A stretch of DNA of 64,000 nucleotides from Adineta ricciae (Eukaryota; Rotifera; Eurotatoria; Adinetida; Adinetidae): positions 434,001-498,000 of the forward strand of contig CAJNOJ010000021.1 in assembly GCA_905250025.1 (NCBI GenBank). Reading direction: 5' to 3'. The notes under the pieces are model-generated. The model did no database searches. It saw only the letters and a program-made list of their open reading frames with translations, and was not told where the DNA came from. Within the stretch, counting starts at the first letter, position 1. Each line of letters begins with the position of its first letter. Below, piece by piece: positions 34,870 to 46,700 of this stretch. Made by a program: the position numbers and the translations under genes.

Positions 34870-36145
34870 TGGTAGTGTTTGTTAACATAAGGTTGAATCA
34901 GTATTGATATTATTTACCGTCGAAAACAAGACGAAAAATTACCTTGACGAATGGGTATGAGGGCTGTGTAATTTTTTTTCACTGATTCGAGAAATATTTA
35001 TTTAGGTATAATAAATAACAGCGCCGAGCGGAATTTATGACTGCCTGACTAATAATCATGAATGCAGGTTTGCATGTCAAATGTTGGTTCTTGAAAATCA
35101 CAAATAAGTGTTTCGATTTGCTCGATTCTTGAGAAATCTTCTTATTGGCCTGAAAACGGTTGGTATGAATACCATCAGCGAAGTGTGGAGAGTGCATTAC
35201 GACCTATGTATGATTTCCATTTCAATTCAATTCATTCATTTGTCTACGCCATGGTGTGCGCTTTGTCTATTACAGAGTATCCATGAACACTGAAAAATGG
35301 AGAAAAAGTAAGATAAAGACTTCATCTGAGCGTGCTGTCGAAACAAAAGATAGACGGAAACAGTGTGCCATTTCAGTACTTATGCGGTTGATCTCACGTC
35401 CGGACGAATTTTCCAATCTGACAGTTGAAAACTGGCTACAGCGTACCTGCTTTACACTAGAGAATACAAGCATAGATCACCTGATATTGACCAACATTAA
35501 GACAGGATTTTGATGATGAATATTCATTCTTTTCACTTGTCAAGCTGAGAATCGGTAGATTCAATTATCAAATTCTGCCCTACGTATATGATTTGATGGA
35601 ATTCGACAGTAAGACTGAGTGGATTACTGTTATCATCAGTATGGCAAATAATCATACTCAGAAAATGAGCTAAACTTATTGACTCAAGCAATGGTAGTCG
35701 GCAATGAATAGTTCTTGCTCATGCCAAGAACTCAATTGATCGAAAAGATTCATTCTAACCAGCATCAATCAATATGAAATTTTCTTCAATTTTTCCTTTG
35801 TGGATCAACTCAATAACAACAAATAGTACATCTTATTTCCTAGCCATTCGTGCGTACACACATTTTTCTCGATTTGTCAATGTATATATTGTGTATGTTA
35901 GAGCTGCGAGAGTAGCTTTTAGCATATTCACTCGAGCGGTGATAAAACTGTCAACATACACGACAAGTAAACGTATATATATTTTTTTACCCTCTATTGC
36001 GCTAGTTCTTTAAAAACCGTATGTCAAAGTACAAAGCCATCTGCGCAGATATTTGCTCTTTCTTTTATTGTATATATACACATACACATAACAACATATT
36101 TCGATGCAAGAAAAGACGCGTTCTTTTATTCGTTAATTGTACCAT
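34870..36145. other. Intergenic, no gene seen
   Basis: About 1.3 kb. A locally GC-richer block at about 35290-35500 is open in more than one frame but shows no recognisable family. Nothing else stands out. Confidence 0.4.
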
Positions 36146-36967
36146 TTATCTGGCGCGAACGTATGACCGACCATATGAATCGTTAACATCACCAATCAGA
36201 CAATGAATGATTATAATACCAACAAGCTATAAAAGCAAAAAATGTCGATGATTCTATTGACATATGCATGATCTAGACGTACCATAGTCAAACTCATGAA
36301 TAGAGTTAAACCGCCATTCATACCTAATAGAAACTTTTCTTCGTCGTACTAAAAAATCCATGAATTCAATAGAAGTTTTGAGAGAAAAGAAAGAGAAAAA
36401 AAAGCACTAAGCACTTACATTTTTTTCTACTAAGTTTGGATTAGTGATTTTATCCTCTTCCTTGTATCCGTCAACTTGAGCTAAAAGTTCGTGAAGTTTT
36501 ACGTGTAATAAGCAAATCAATCGAACTCAAACTTACAAGCAAATATGATGCCAATGATTCCAATAATTATACCAAGAATCATCAAAATCCATAGACATGA
36601 TGCGTACTAAATCAACAGCGATTCAATTTCTCAATATTTTCACAATTTTCTGCACTTACTGCTCTTAACACCGACACGCGTAGTGTAATTGTCGCAATGA
36701 TGCCGATGATGCTAATGAAAATTCCAAGAGATCCAATGATCACAAGAAGAATACCGAAACCAAGTTCACGTCGATAGATTCGATCCGAGAACGTCAGGAT
36801 ATTTTCGAGTCGTGGTATGCTTAAATGCCATGCGCCAAGTACAATGAATGCAACAGATTCGAGAACCAAAAGAAAGATAAACAAATAGGATATGAAGACA
36901 ATAAACCAATGTAGCGGACGTTCACGAACGCGCGTTCTTGGAGTATAATGAAAATGTTGAGATTCCA
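36146..36967 (-). CDS. Four-transmembrane protein, tetraspanin-like layout, about 5 exons
   Basis: The start MESQHFHYTPRTRVRERP is cytosolic and basic. Four hydrophobic spans follow: HWFIVFISYLFIFLLVLESV (TM1), LGFGILLVIIGSLGIFISII (TM2), CLWILMILGIIIGIIGIIFA (TM3), and, across an intron after MNGGLTLFMSLTM, LVGIIIIHCLIG (TM4). The short TM1-TM2 loop and tight TM2-TM3 turn resemble tetraspanins. The loop between TM3 and TM4 is only about 30 residues (AQVDGYKEEDKITNP...) and lacks the CCG motif, so it is not a classical tetraspanin. The stop is TAA at 36146-36148. An upstream in-frame Met (MHSQMES) is possible. Function unknown; it probably organises membrane partners. Confidence 0.62.
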
Positions 36968-38100
36968 TTTGACTGTGCATGCTAGTCTTGAAAAGAGAAA
37001 TGTTGTCTTGACAAAAAGCAAGTTCAATACACGACAAACTTCATATGCAAATAAGAGTGAAAGAAAAGAAGGAGAGGAAAGAAGAAATACAGAAGCGGTA
37101 AGAATGAGAAAGCTGCGAGTATTACTAATGTCTTAATGTGTGAGCAACCATACTATTAGAAGAAAAGGTATAAGGAATAGAACTTCTTTCTTTCGCCTTG
37201 CACTATTGAGCTCGAAGTCAATTGAATGAGGTGCAAAGAAGGTGGAGAGGAAAGAAAGGAGAGAAGACAGAACAGTGTCATTATATTAACATCAAAATGT
37301 GAACTGGCTCTATACACCTACTTTTAATTGAAGAATAATCGGTTTATATTGTGATTTAACACAGAGCATGACTATTTGTCAATATTTTTGCACGATAAAG
37401 CTGTTGATGAATTTCATCCCATTACTATTCGTATGAAGAGATTTTGATCGCAATTAAATTAGAAGTCATCGTTTTGATATATATTAACGAAAGATTACCG
37501 GCATTGTACGACTGTCCAACATTCCTACTCATTGCTTGAAGTCATACAACCGAATGCATTGATCTCACCAATCACATATGCAAAATATATGATTTTCCTG
37601 TGCGTCGTATCATTAAAGATAGTCTTTTTTTATTGATATTGAGAACAATTGATGTTCCTAGCTGACGAAAAGAAAGCTTAATTACTAACGGAATGTGCGA
37701 TACATATATCTAACAGTATAAAACATATGTACACGAAAAGAAAAACCAAATTGGAATGTAGTGTGAACAGAAAATGTGTTCAGCACACATGTAAGCACAA
37801 CACTCTAAATATTGAAATACAGAACAAAAAAGAAATCAAGTATTTCATGTGTCCAATAGAAAATGGAATGAGAAAATGAACAAAAGTAAGATATCGTGCG
37901 AAATAGTTATAAAAAAAATACAAATACAGACACACGGCGCAGATCTGATTGCAATTGAGAAGATTAAACAGGTATCTATTTAAGTAAACAAAACACCATG
38001 AGTAAGATAAACGCCATACTCAAGGACGGATATGATTTGCTAGACATATTGTGATAAAGCAGACTGGTATCTGGATTGTAGACTAAAAGAAAAGGAATAT
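36968..38100. other. Intergenic, no gene seen
   Basis: AT-rich, with purine-rich tracts around 37040-37280. It includes the promoter of the four-TM gene and the 3' flank of contactin. Confidence 0.4.
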
Positions 38101-41100
38101 TTACATAGAACAAATGATTGTGGCAAGAAAGAAGTACGTACGTATTAACAGTCGTCCGTTGTCATCTATCGAAAGAAGAAGAAAAAAAAGGCATATGTGT
38201 GAAAATAGTTTCAGCATCAGAAATCTTACCGAATCGGAATTCTCTCTCGGGTGATGAATACTTTCCTTCACCACCAAGTGACCAGGCTTGTACACGTAAT
38301 TTATAATTGCGATTCTTATACAAGTTATCGATTGTCACTTTGTATTTCGATCCATCAACGTAATAAATTGAAGCATTTCGAATGGACTGATAATGTTCCC
38401 AAACTTTAACCTAAACAAAAAGGATTTCACTTTGATATCATCTCGAAACAGAACAGAAGTCTTCATACCATGTAGCCTTCTAAAGGCTCTTCATCAGAGG
38501 ATGTAGATATACCTCGCCATTCAACTTCGAGTTTATACATGTAAAGTTCACCAAATAACCTCACGCGTCGATCTTTCTCTCGCACTGGTTGTCGAATAGA
38601 TACATATTGTGGTGGAAGTTGCGGTGGTAGACGGAATGTTCGATGTGAAAATATACTACTTTCAGGCCCATCACCGAATTGTGTGAAAACAGACACACGT
38701 ATGTCATATTCGATATTGGATTCCAGGCCAATTATAATAGCACGAGATCGTTGACCGGGAAAACGACGTTCCCAGTAGTTCTCAAGTTCGTCAATACCTT
38801 TACGCCAATAACGAACATTATAACCTAAACGGCAAAGTATAATTTTGCTTATCAGAATTTGCAATGCTAATTCATTTACCGAGTAGACGACCACGTAAAA
38901 CAGCAAAATCATTTTCATCGATCATATCCCAAGTGACGGTCATCGCCGTACTATTGTATGGGTTGCATTTGACATTGAGAACTTGTCGTGCTGGACGTTC
39001 TTCAGCTGAACGTATAGTGATATTTCCAGAAACAGGTCCTTCGCCAAGGGCATTGACTGCCGAAATACGCACATTGTATGGAAAATAGTAGAGTTTATCC
39101 GAACTATATTAAAGAAAAGAAAAATTAGTAAAAAATGAAACTTTTCAATATGATAAAGGGAAACATTAAAGCTAGAGTAATTATAAAAATAGACTTTTCA
39201 TCTGCTTATAGGATGGACTAAAATTTTTCTATTCTTGCTACGTTTTGTGGAAAAACCTTCAACACCTCAATGTTCATAATCTCACAAATACGAATACACG
39301 TGTGGGCGAGAATAAGCAACAGAATGCAGATTATGATATAGAAGATCGTTTGACCATTACGGTCACTTTTATTTTCTGTGACAGATGTGTTTACTTACAG
39401 ATGTGTAATGAAGAAGTTCCGAAGGGGATCAAGTACAGTATACGTTTGTTGCCGATTTTCTCCTTGTTTTTGTACATAGATTCGATAGGTTAGATTGGGT
39501 CCATTCCAAAAATCCATTGGTAATGGATCCCAAGTAACGCGTAAGTCGCCCACTTTACCACCACCACCATTCAACTGTGCTGGGGCTACACCTGGAACAT
39601 CGGGCTGTGTAACACACGGCGGTGAAACTTCGGATCGTTCACCGGCTCCGTACATATTTGTTCCAAGTATACGGAAACGATAATCTGTAAATGCTGATAA
39701 GCCAGTTAAAGTCATTGTCACAACTTTGTTTGCAGGAATGGGAAGAGTGAAATTTCCATGGAAGACCCACCACGATCGATGATTGGACAACGATTCAACA
39801 GTAAAATGTAAGATCGGAGCACCGTGATCGCTACCCACAACCCAAGATAAGGTCACTTGGCGTTGAAATGGTTGAGTGCACCGTACGCCAGCCATGGGCC
39901 CTGGCGGTCCAAAGACATTCAGTTGATAAGATGAGGACTTTTCATCGACAGTCGTTTGTGCCACGCATGTATATCGTCCTGCATTGCCGTATTGAGCTTG
40001 AACAACGCGTAAATCACCAGGACGATCAGGATTATCTTGTCGGAAACGTCTGTTATCAATATTTAGAATTTCATTATTGAACCGCCAGTAAAATGTCAAA
40101 TCCATCTGGTTCATTGAACGAGCATCGCATGGAATAATGATTGTTTGGTTCACAATGACATCTCGGCCACCTGGTGTGGAAATAATTGTCGTGCCTTCTG
40201 GCATGACATACACAAAGGTACTTTGTTGCGCTTCACCATAGATATTCCTTCCTACACACGAATAGTTACCTGTAATATACAAAAGCAATTAACTATCAAA
40301 TATATTCAAAAGATCTACTTTCTTACCGGCGTCTGGCAATTGAATATTCGTAATTGCTAAATTCCCGTTCGGAAACACTTGTATATTTCCACCCACTGCT
40401 AATGGTACATTATTTTTAAACCATCGTATTTCTGGTCTGGGTGCACCTTCCGGATTACAAATAATGGTGACTAATCCTCCAACAGTTGATCGTAATGTTG
40501 ACACCATTGTATTTTTACCGAATGTGGGCGCTAATGTAATCACGCGTAACTCGGCTGCACTGAAACGTTGAACATTGTTTTGGGTATTTGTTGCTGCACA
40601 TTGATAAATGCCGTTATCAAACGGCTGAACGTTATTAATCATCAGAAGATTATTGGTAATAGTCAAGCGTTGCTGCTGAGCTAAAGTCAAACGATCCCAG
40701 AAGATCTCAGTTCCATTGATGAACCATGAATAACGTAATTGATTTATGTCATTCGGGTACGCTTCGCAATACCATGAGAGAGTTGTGCCAATATCGAGCA
40801 CTTGATCATCAAGTGGTACAACGAAAACTGGATCGATTTGTATTTGTAATGAGACAGATTGATAAACAACAGAACGAGTATTCGATGCTTCACAACGATA
40901 TAAACCTATGTCGTCACGTTGTAAGTTTGGAATGATTAATTCGCGATTGAAATTCATTAGAATTGCTTTGCTTTGTAAAGGATACAAATTACCGAATTCA
41001 TCTTCACGAAACCATCGATAGCTCGGAACAGGATAACCTTCGGCAATGCATTCGATCGATGCATTCTCACCCAATTTGGGCAAACGTGTCGTCGGGAAAA

Positions 41101-42852
41101 CATGTGGAAAGTTCGGAAAGATACGCGGACTGCGTTCTTGGCCAAATGTTGAGCGAACATCTAACTCTGTTCCTTCACTGGTTTGGGATGGCAAGTAGCG
41201 CAGATTGAAATTTTCGGCTTGAACAGCACAGTAGTATTTTCCAGAGTCGCCATCTGTTACACGAGAGAAATATAAATTTCCATTGCGCGATATGAAACGT
41301 TCGGCTGTCTGTTGAACTTTTTGATTGATAGCGCCTTTGAACCATGCGTATCTTAGCTAAAAGAAAGGAAGTTTCACGTGGAGAAATTTTTGTTCGTATG
41401 TAGCTATTTACATCTCCGGTATTGGTATTCTTATATAAACAATCGAGAATTGCATCACGGTGGCCGTCGGCAATGACTTTTGGCCGTTCACGTTTCTCGA
41501 ATTGACCCAATGCTACAATGAAAATAACATAAACAGCGCTTGACTACGTTTATTTTATACATACTGATTTCACGTAAATAAACACGGTTACTAATGGCAG
41601 TGCCAAAGTAATTGTTTGCTTTGCAGAAATATGTACCACTATCATCACTTGTTGGATTATTAATCTAAACGTTCAAATAGTAGTGTACTTTGTTTCGTCA
41701 GCAAAAAATGACTTTACCATTAAATTTCCACCGTGTTGGAAATATCGTGGATCGTTTAGATTGACAAGTACTGCCTCTGATATCGCACCACTGGTCATTC
41801 GAAACCAACTGAAGGAATAAGGAAAATCAGCCAGTTGTTTTACCTTCAATATGCTGATACACTTACTAATAATCCGCAACAGGATAAGCATCAGCTCGGC
41901 ATGTTAGTGTTACAACAATTGATATCGATAACTTGCTGATACCAAATGTACTACCACTACCCAATGTAATTTGATCGATGCGACCAAATTCCTGATCTTG
42001 TGGCTGTTCAAAGAATTTGGGTGCACGAGGAACAAATCGTTGTTCAATGTTCGATGGTAAACCGTATTCTGTAGAAAAAAAAATTCAGCTATGAGCAGTC
42101 GGCGTACACTCATAGAAACTTACCTATGCCTCGATAATTTGTCATAACACCATATGTATCACGTATAGGAACTTCACAAACGAATGGAAGATTCTCCGCT
42201 GGTGAAATATCATAAGGCAACCAACCCCATTGACCACCTATAAAGAAACGAACAATATCACTCCATACTACAATGGACAAGCACGCACTTTGATAAGCAT
42301 AGACTAGAAATGATCGTATGCGTTGTTCTTGTTCCGTTCGTGGTAGCCATCCTTGATCGAATTGAAGATTCAATAAACCTGTAGATTTCACCCATTGCCA
42401 GAATGGTCCATTACGCCGACCACTTGTCATCCAACGTTGTGTTGACGGATCATGGGTATTTAGCCAATCTTGCACGAATAAATGTTCCGGTAACGATTCA
42501 ACACTCAATAGACTTGTCTACAGTGACATTTAATGAGAAAGAAAAAGAACTATTGAATTGAATCAACCAACCTGACAAAGAGCAGCAGCGTTATCATAGT
42601 TGGCTTTCGGATAACGAACAAAACGATAGCATGAAGCCGTGCCGATAAATTCTTTCCACCCGTATGGACATTCTTTTTTATGTTAAGAAAAAAAAACATA
42701 CATATCAATTAGAGAGACAGAGAGAGAGGTCATCACATGCACCGAGCGTTATCATCTGTCAGTTAGAAATTTTTTTTTCACTTACCGAGTACTTGAGCAA
42801 AAGTAAGCGATTGAAGAAAAACAACGAATAAAGAGATGAGATGGAAGATCAT
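38101..42852 (-). CDS. Contactin with N-terminal C-type lectin domain, 6 Ig and 4 fibronectin III domains, GPI-type tail
   Basis: A neuronal/septate-junction cell adhesion protein. The signal peptide exon (42786-42852) reads MIFHLISLFVVFLQSLTFAQVLG. The C-type lectin-like domain follows (CPYGWKEFIGTASCYRF to GGQWGWLPYDISPAENLPFVCEVP, about 42110-42680). Six Ig domains run from about 42110 to 39890, each closed by a D.G.Y.C motif (DSGTYFC, DSGKYYC, DIGLYRC, DNGIYQC, and so on). Four fibronectin III domains run from GPPGPMAGVRC to about 38230 (NALGEGPVSG, RLPPQLPPQYVSI). The last exon ends in a short hydrophobic tail (TYFFLATIICSM, stop at 38101), consistent with GPI anchoring. Lectin-Ig-FN3 order is the architecture of invertebrate contactin (Drosophila Cont). 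An atttcag tract ends at the base before the ATG. More than 12 introns, all short. Confidence 0.92.
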
Positions 42853-43716
42853 CTGAAATGTTCATAGAAAATACACACAATTTCAAATCGCAATGTTCAT
42901 GCCCATTTTCAAACTATCAGTGACCTTGTTCGTTTATTTGTTCTGTTTGAAAGGACACTATGGAAGAGGTGAGAAAGGTATAGGTTGGATGAATTGATCT
43001 TATTTGATAAAAGTAATGGACCGATAGAGGGCGTTCGTGCCCAGGTGAGTTCATTGTGTTCTTCTCTCTGTGTGTACAATTCAATAGATGCACGCAGCGC
43101 AGAGAACACTGATATCGTGCACATTTTCTAGTAACGTTGTCATAAGATTTAATATAAGACAACTTTATTTTCTGGTCAAAATACGTGGATCGGTGATGTA
43201 CAACGTCAGACGCAAAAAAAATCATTGCCCGTTGCTAATATCAATAATTGACTAGTCATTAGCAGAGATTAGTCTTGTTCTTTAATCAATCTGAGTCGAA
43301 TAAGAAACTTTCCTTATGTTGACTCTCGCTTATACTCATCCAAATGAGAAATCAATCTCTATTAATCTTTAACATCGAACACTGTATTATTTGTTCAACT
43401 GCTGCAGACAACAACTGATGAACATAGAAAGGAAAGGACGGGAGAGAGAGAACGATACAAAACAAACTCGTGTCTCTCATCTCTGCATGTATGCATCTAG
43501 AAAAGCCACGAAATTAATTGATGATACGTGTGCAGCCTAATGATTTGTTGGCTATTAGGTGTGGTCTTATTGATCGAACGGATTAAAAGAGTAAGAGAAA
43601 TGTACGACACGAACTATTCAACAGAGACGAAAAAAGAATGACAACGATCACTAGACGTATTCCTTGCCGAAATGTTTAATTTCGAAAACTGATTACGTTT
43701 TGCTAATAAATTTCAA
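42853..43716. other. Divergent intergenic region, no gene seen
   Basis: Promoter space between contactin (-) and class III myosin (+). It includes a GA-rich stretch near 43440-43455 and no recognisable coding frame. Confidence 0.45.
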
Positions 43717-46700
43717 ATGCCGCATTTACTTCATCATTTACCACCGCCACCACCACCACCACAACCTCTTCCACTCGCAGGATCATTCGACCCGATTCCA
43801 CCCATTCCTCCTCGCACCCGCTCACGTCCAGCTTCTCAACAACAAACAGCTTTCACAACACCAAACCATCCCAAGACCAATTTCCTCTGCCTTGATGATC
43901 TTCCGTCACCGGATCGTGAATGGCAACTATTCGAAAATATTGGAGATGGAACATACGGCGAAGTGTTTCGCGTAACTAGATTTCTTGTTCTTGTTCTAAA
44001 AAAATTAGTTTTTCTCTTAGGCAAAAAATATTCGCCATCCGGACTTTAATGCTGCTGTTAAAATTATGCATCCAACCAATGAAGTTCTCGAGGAAATCGA
44101 ACAAGAATACCGTGTTCTTCTTCAACTATCTACTCATGAAAATCTTTGTCGATTCTATGGTGCCTATTTGAAGCGTGCACCCGCGCCACCATTACCACCT
44201 CCACGTACCTCAATAACATCTCCTCCGGCTCCGATCGATAAAATGAGTCTTCTCTCCATCGATACAAATTCTGCCAACAGCTTTGCTAATCCATCTTCTA
44301 CAGTTCAACTTGATCAACTATGGTTAGTTATGGAATTGTGCACAAGTGGTAGCGTTACTGATCTGGCCAAATCAATGCTGAAAGCAAATCAACGTCTGGA
44401 AGAATCTGTTATCGCCTATATCATACGTGAAACATTGAAAGCTCTGCATCATCTTCATTCCAATAATGTTGTTCATCGAGATGTGAAAGGTCACAATATA
44501 TTAATCACCGGAGATGGACATATCAAATTAATTGACTTTGGTGTTAGTGCCTATTTGGATCCAAATCGTGGACGACGGAATACATCCGTTGGTACACCAT
44601 TTTTTATGGCACCCGAAGTTATTGTTTGTGAAAGACAAATGGATTGTGACTATGATACACGCGCTGATGTTTGGTCGACGGGTATTACAGCTATTGAAAT
44701 AGCAGAAGGTAGAGAGAGATTTCTTCCAGTCGCTGTTGGAAACTTGATCAATTGTTTCTTCTATAGGAGAGCCTCCACTTGCTGAAATGCATCCAATGCG
44801 TGCACTAGTTTCTATTCCGCGAAATCCACCTCCATGTTTGCGTCAGCCGCATGAATGGTCGAAAGAATTCAACGATTTTATTCGTCAATGCCTGATTAAA
44901 GATTTCGTTATTCGACCCACTGTTGCACAAATGCTAAATCATCCATTTCTCATTCGAATACCTACAGATAGCACCGAAGCTCGCCGTTCGATTGTTCAAA
45001 TTGTTCAACGTTACAAACGTTGTTATGATTTATGCGTGAAGAAAACCAGCCGTGAGACATGTGGAGTGAAAAACGGGCACATTCGAGGTAAGTCAGAAAC
45101 ATGTTCGTCTGTCGCCATCGAAAATGCAGTTATACACTCACCTGTCCTCGAACCAGCTGCATCTGTATCAAAACGAATGTTACAAATGATTAGTAAACCA
45201 AATGAACATCATAAACGGCCAGCTCCACCACCACCACCGCCGACGTCATCTTCGAATGATAACTGTAAAACCAAACGGAAATCTCAATCTCGTCGACATC
45301 AAAAACAACTTCAAGACGAAAACCGTTCCGCACAGTTCTATATGTACGATAGAGCGTCTGAAGATGCACATGTTCGTCATCCCACCTTGAGTAAAAAATC
45401 GAATAGTAAACATTTTTATAATTCAACCTACGATTGTGCGTATTCGACAACTTATATAACAACCGATGATTTAGCACAATTGGAAACGTTCGATGAACAA
45501 TCTATCATGACACACATGTACAATCGATTCCTGTCGAACCAAATCTATACATACATCGGTGATATACTTGTTGTAAGTCATTCATTCCAGAAACACAATT
45601 CGTCCCTTATCTTTTCCTTCTAGGCCGTTAATCCATTTCATTCATTACCAATCTACAGTAAAGATGTAATGATTCGTTATCGTTCAAGCGTCAAAAGCGA
45701 ACAACCGCCTCACATCTATGCTTTGGCTGATCTTACATACCAAGCCATGTTACATGATTCCGAAAATCAATACATTGTCATATCGGGTGAAAGTGGCTCA
45801 GGCAAAACTCAATCGGCTAATTTTCTTGTTAAGCAATTAACGTTTCTCGGCAATGCACCACATAAAAGTCTGCAAGAGAAAATTCTCCAAATTAATCCGC
45901 TGATCGAAGGATTCGGCAATGCTCGAACAATCATCAATGATAATTCATCACGTTTTGGCAAGTATCTCGAAATGCTATTCACTAAACAAGGCCGTGTTAC
46001 TGGCGCACGTTTATCCGAATATCTCTTAGAGAAAACGCGTGTTGTCAATCAAGGACATGGCGAGAGAAATTTTCATATTTTCTATTATCTGTACCATGGC
46101 TTAGCATCATCGCTGCCGAATGATAAACAGGCATTTTATTTATCAACAAGTCAAACGTATCGTTACATGAAAACCGACTGTGATGATGAACAGCATTATG
46201 CGGAGAACTTCAAAGAAAAGTTTCGCACCATTGAAAAGTGCTTCGAAATTATTGGCTTTCAATCGGATGAAGTGAAATCAATCTATCGAATCTTAGCTGG
46301 CCTATTACATTTAGGAAACATCAATTTTCATCAAAATGAAGGCCATTTCATCGATGGGAAAACTTGTTTGACAGATGGTTATCTACTAAAGATTGTTTGT
46401 GAGTTATTCGGTTTAGACATAGCCGAACTTGATTTAGCGCTAACAACGTGCAATATTGTTACACGAGGTGAAACAATTCAACGTTCAACAACATTACAGG
46501 AATCTCAGTCGACTCGAGACGCGATGGCTAAAGCACGTAAGTTGTTCAGAACGTCATTGATTCATTTAGAACGATCTTCTCTAGTTTACAATCGACTTTT
46601 CTCCTGGATTGTCAATCGCATTTCTGCGCTACTTTCACCATCGACAAACAGTTCGAAGAACGTCTTTCGTCCGATAACCGACGACGATTCGAGTCTCCAG

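Noticed and set aside
35290-35510. GC-richer block open in several frames as a possible gene
   Set aside because: None of the frames shows a recognisable motif, and openness in several frames at once argues against a specific coding frame.
36146-36967. Calling the four-span gene a classical tetraspanin
   Set aside because: The large extracellular loop is only about 30 residues and has no CCG motif, so only a tetraspanin-like layout is claimed.
45063-45110. Strong gtaagt donor-like site in the myosin kinase-motor linker
   Set aside because: The reading frame stays open and rich in linker-type residues for hundreds of bases beyond it, so no intron is required.
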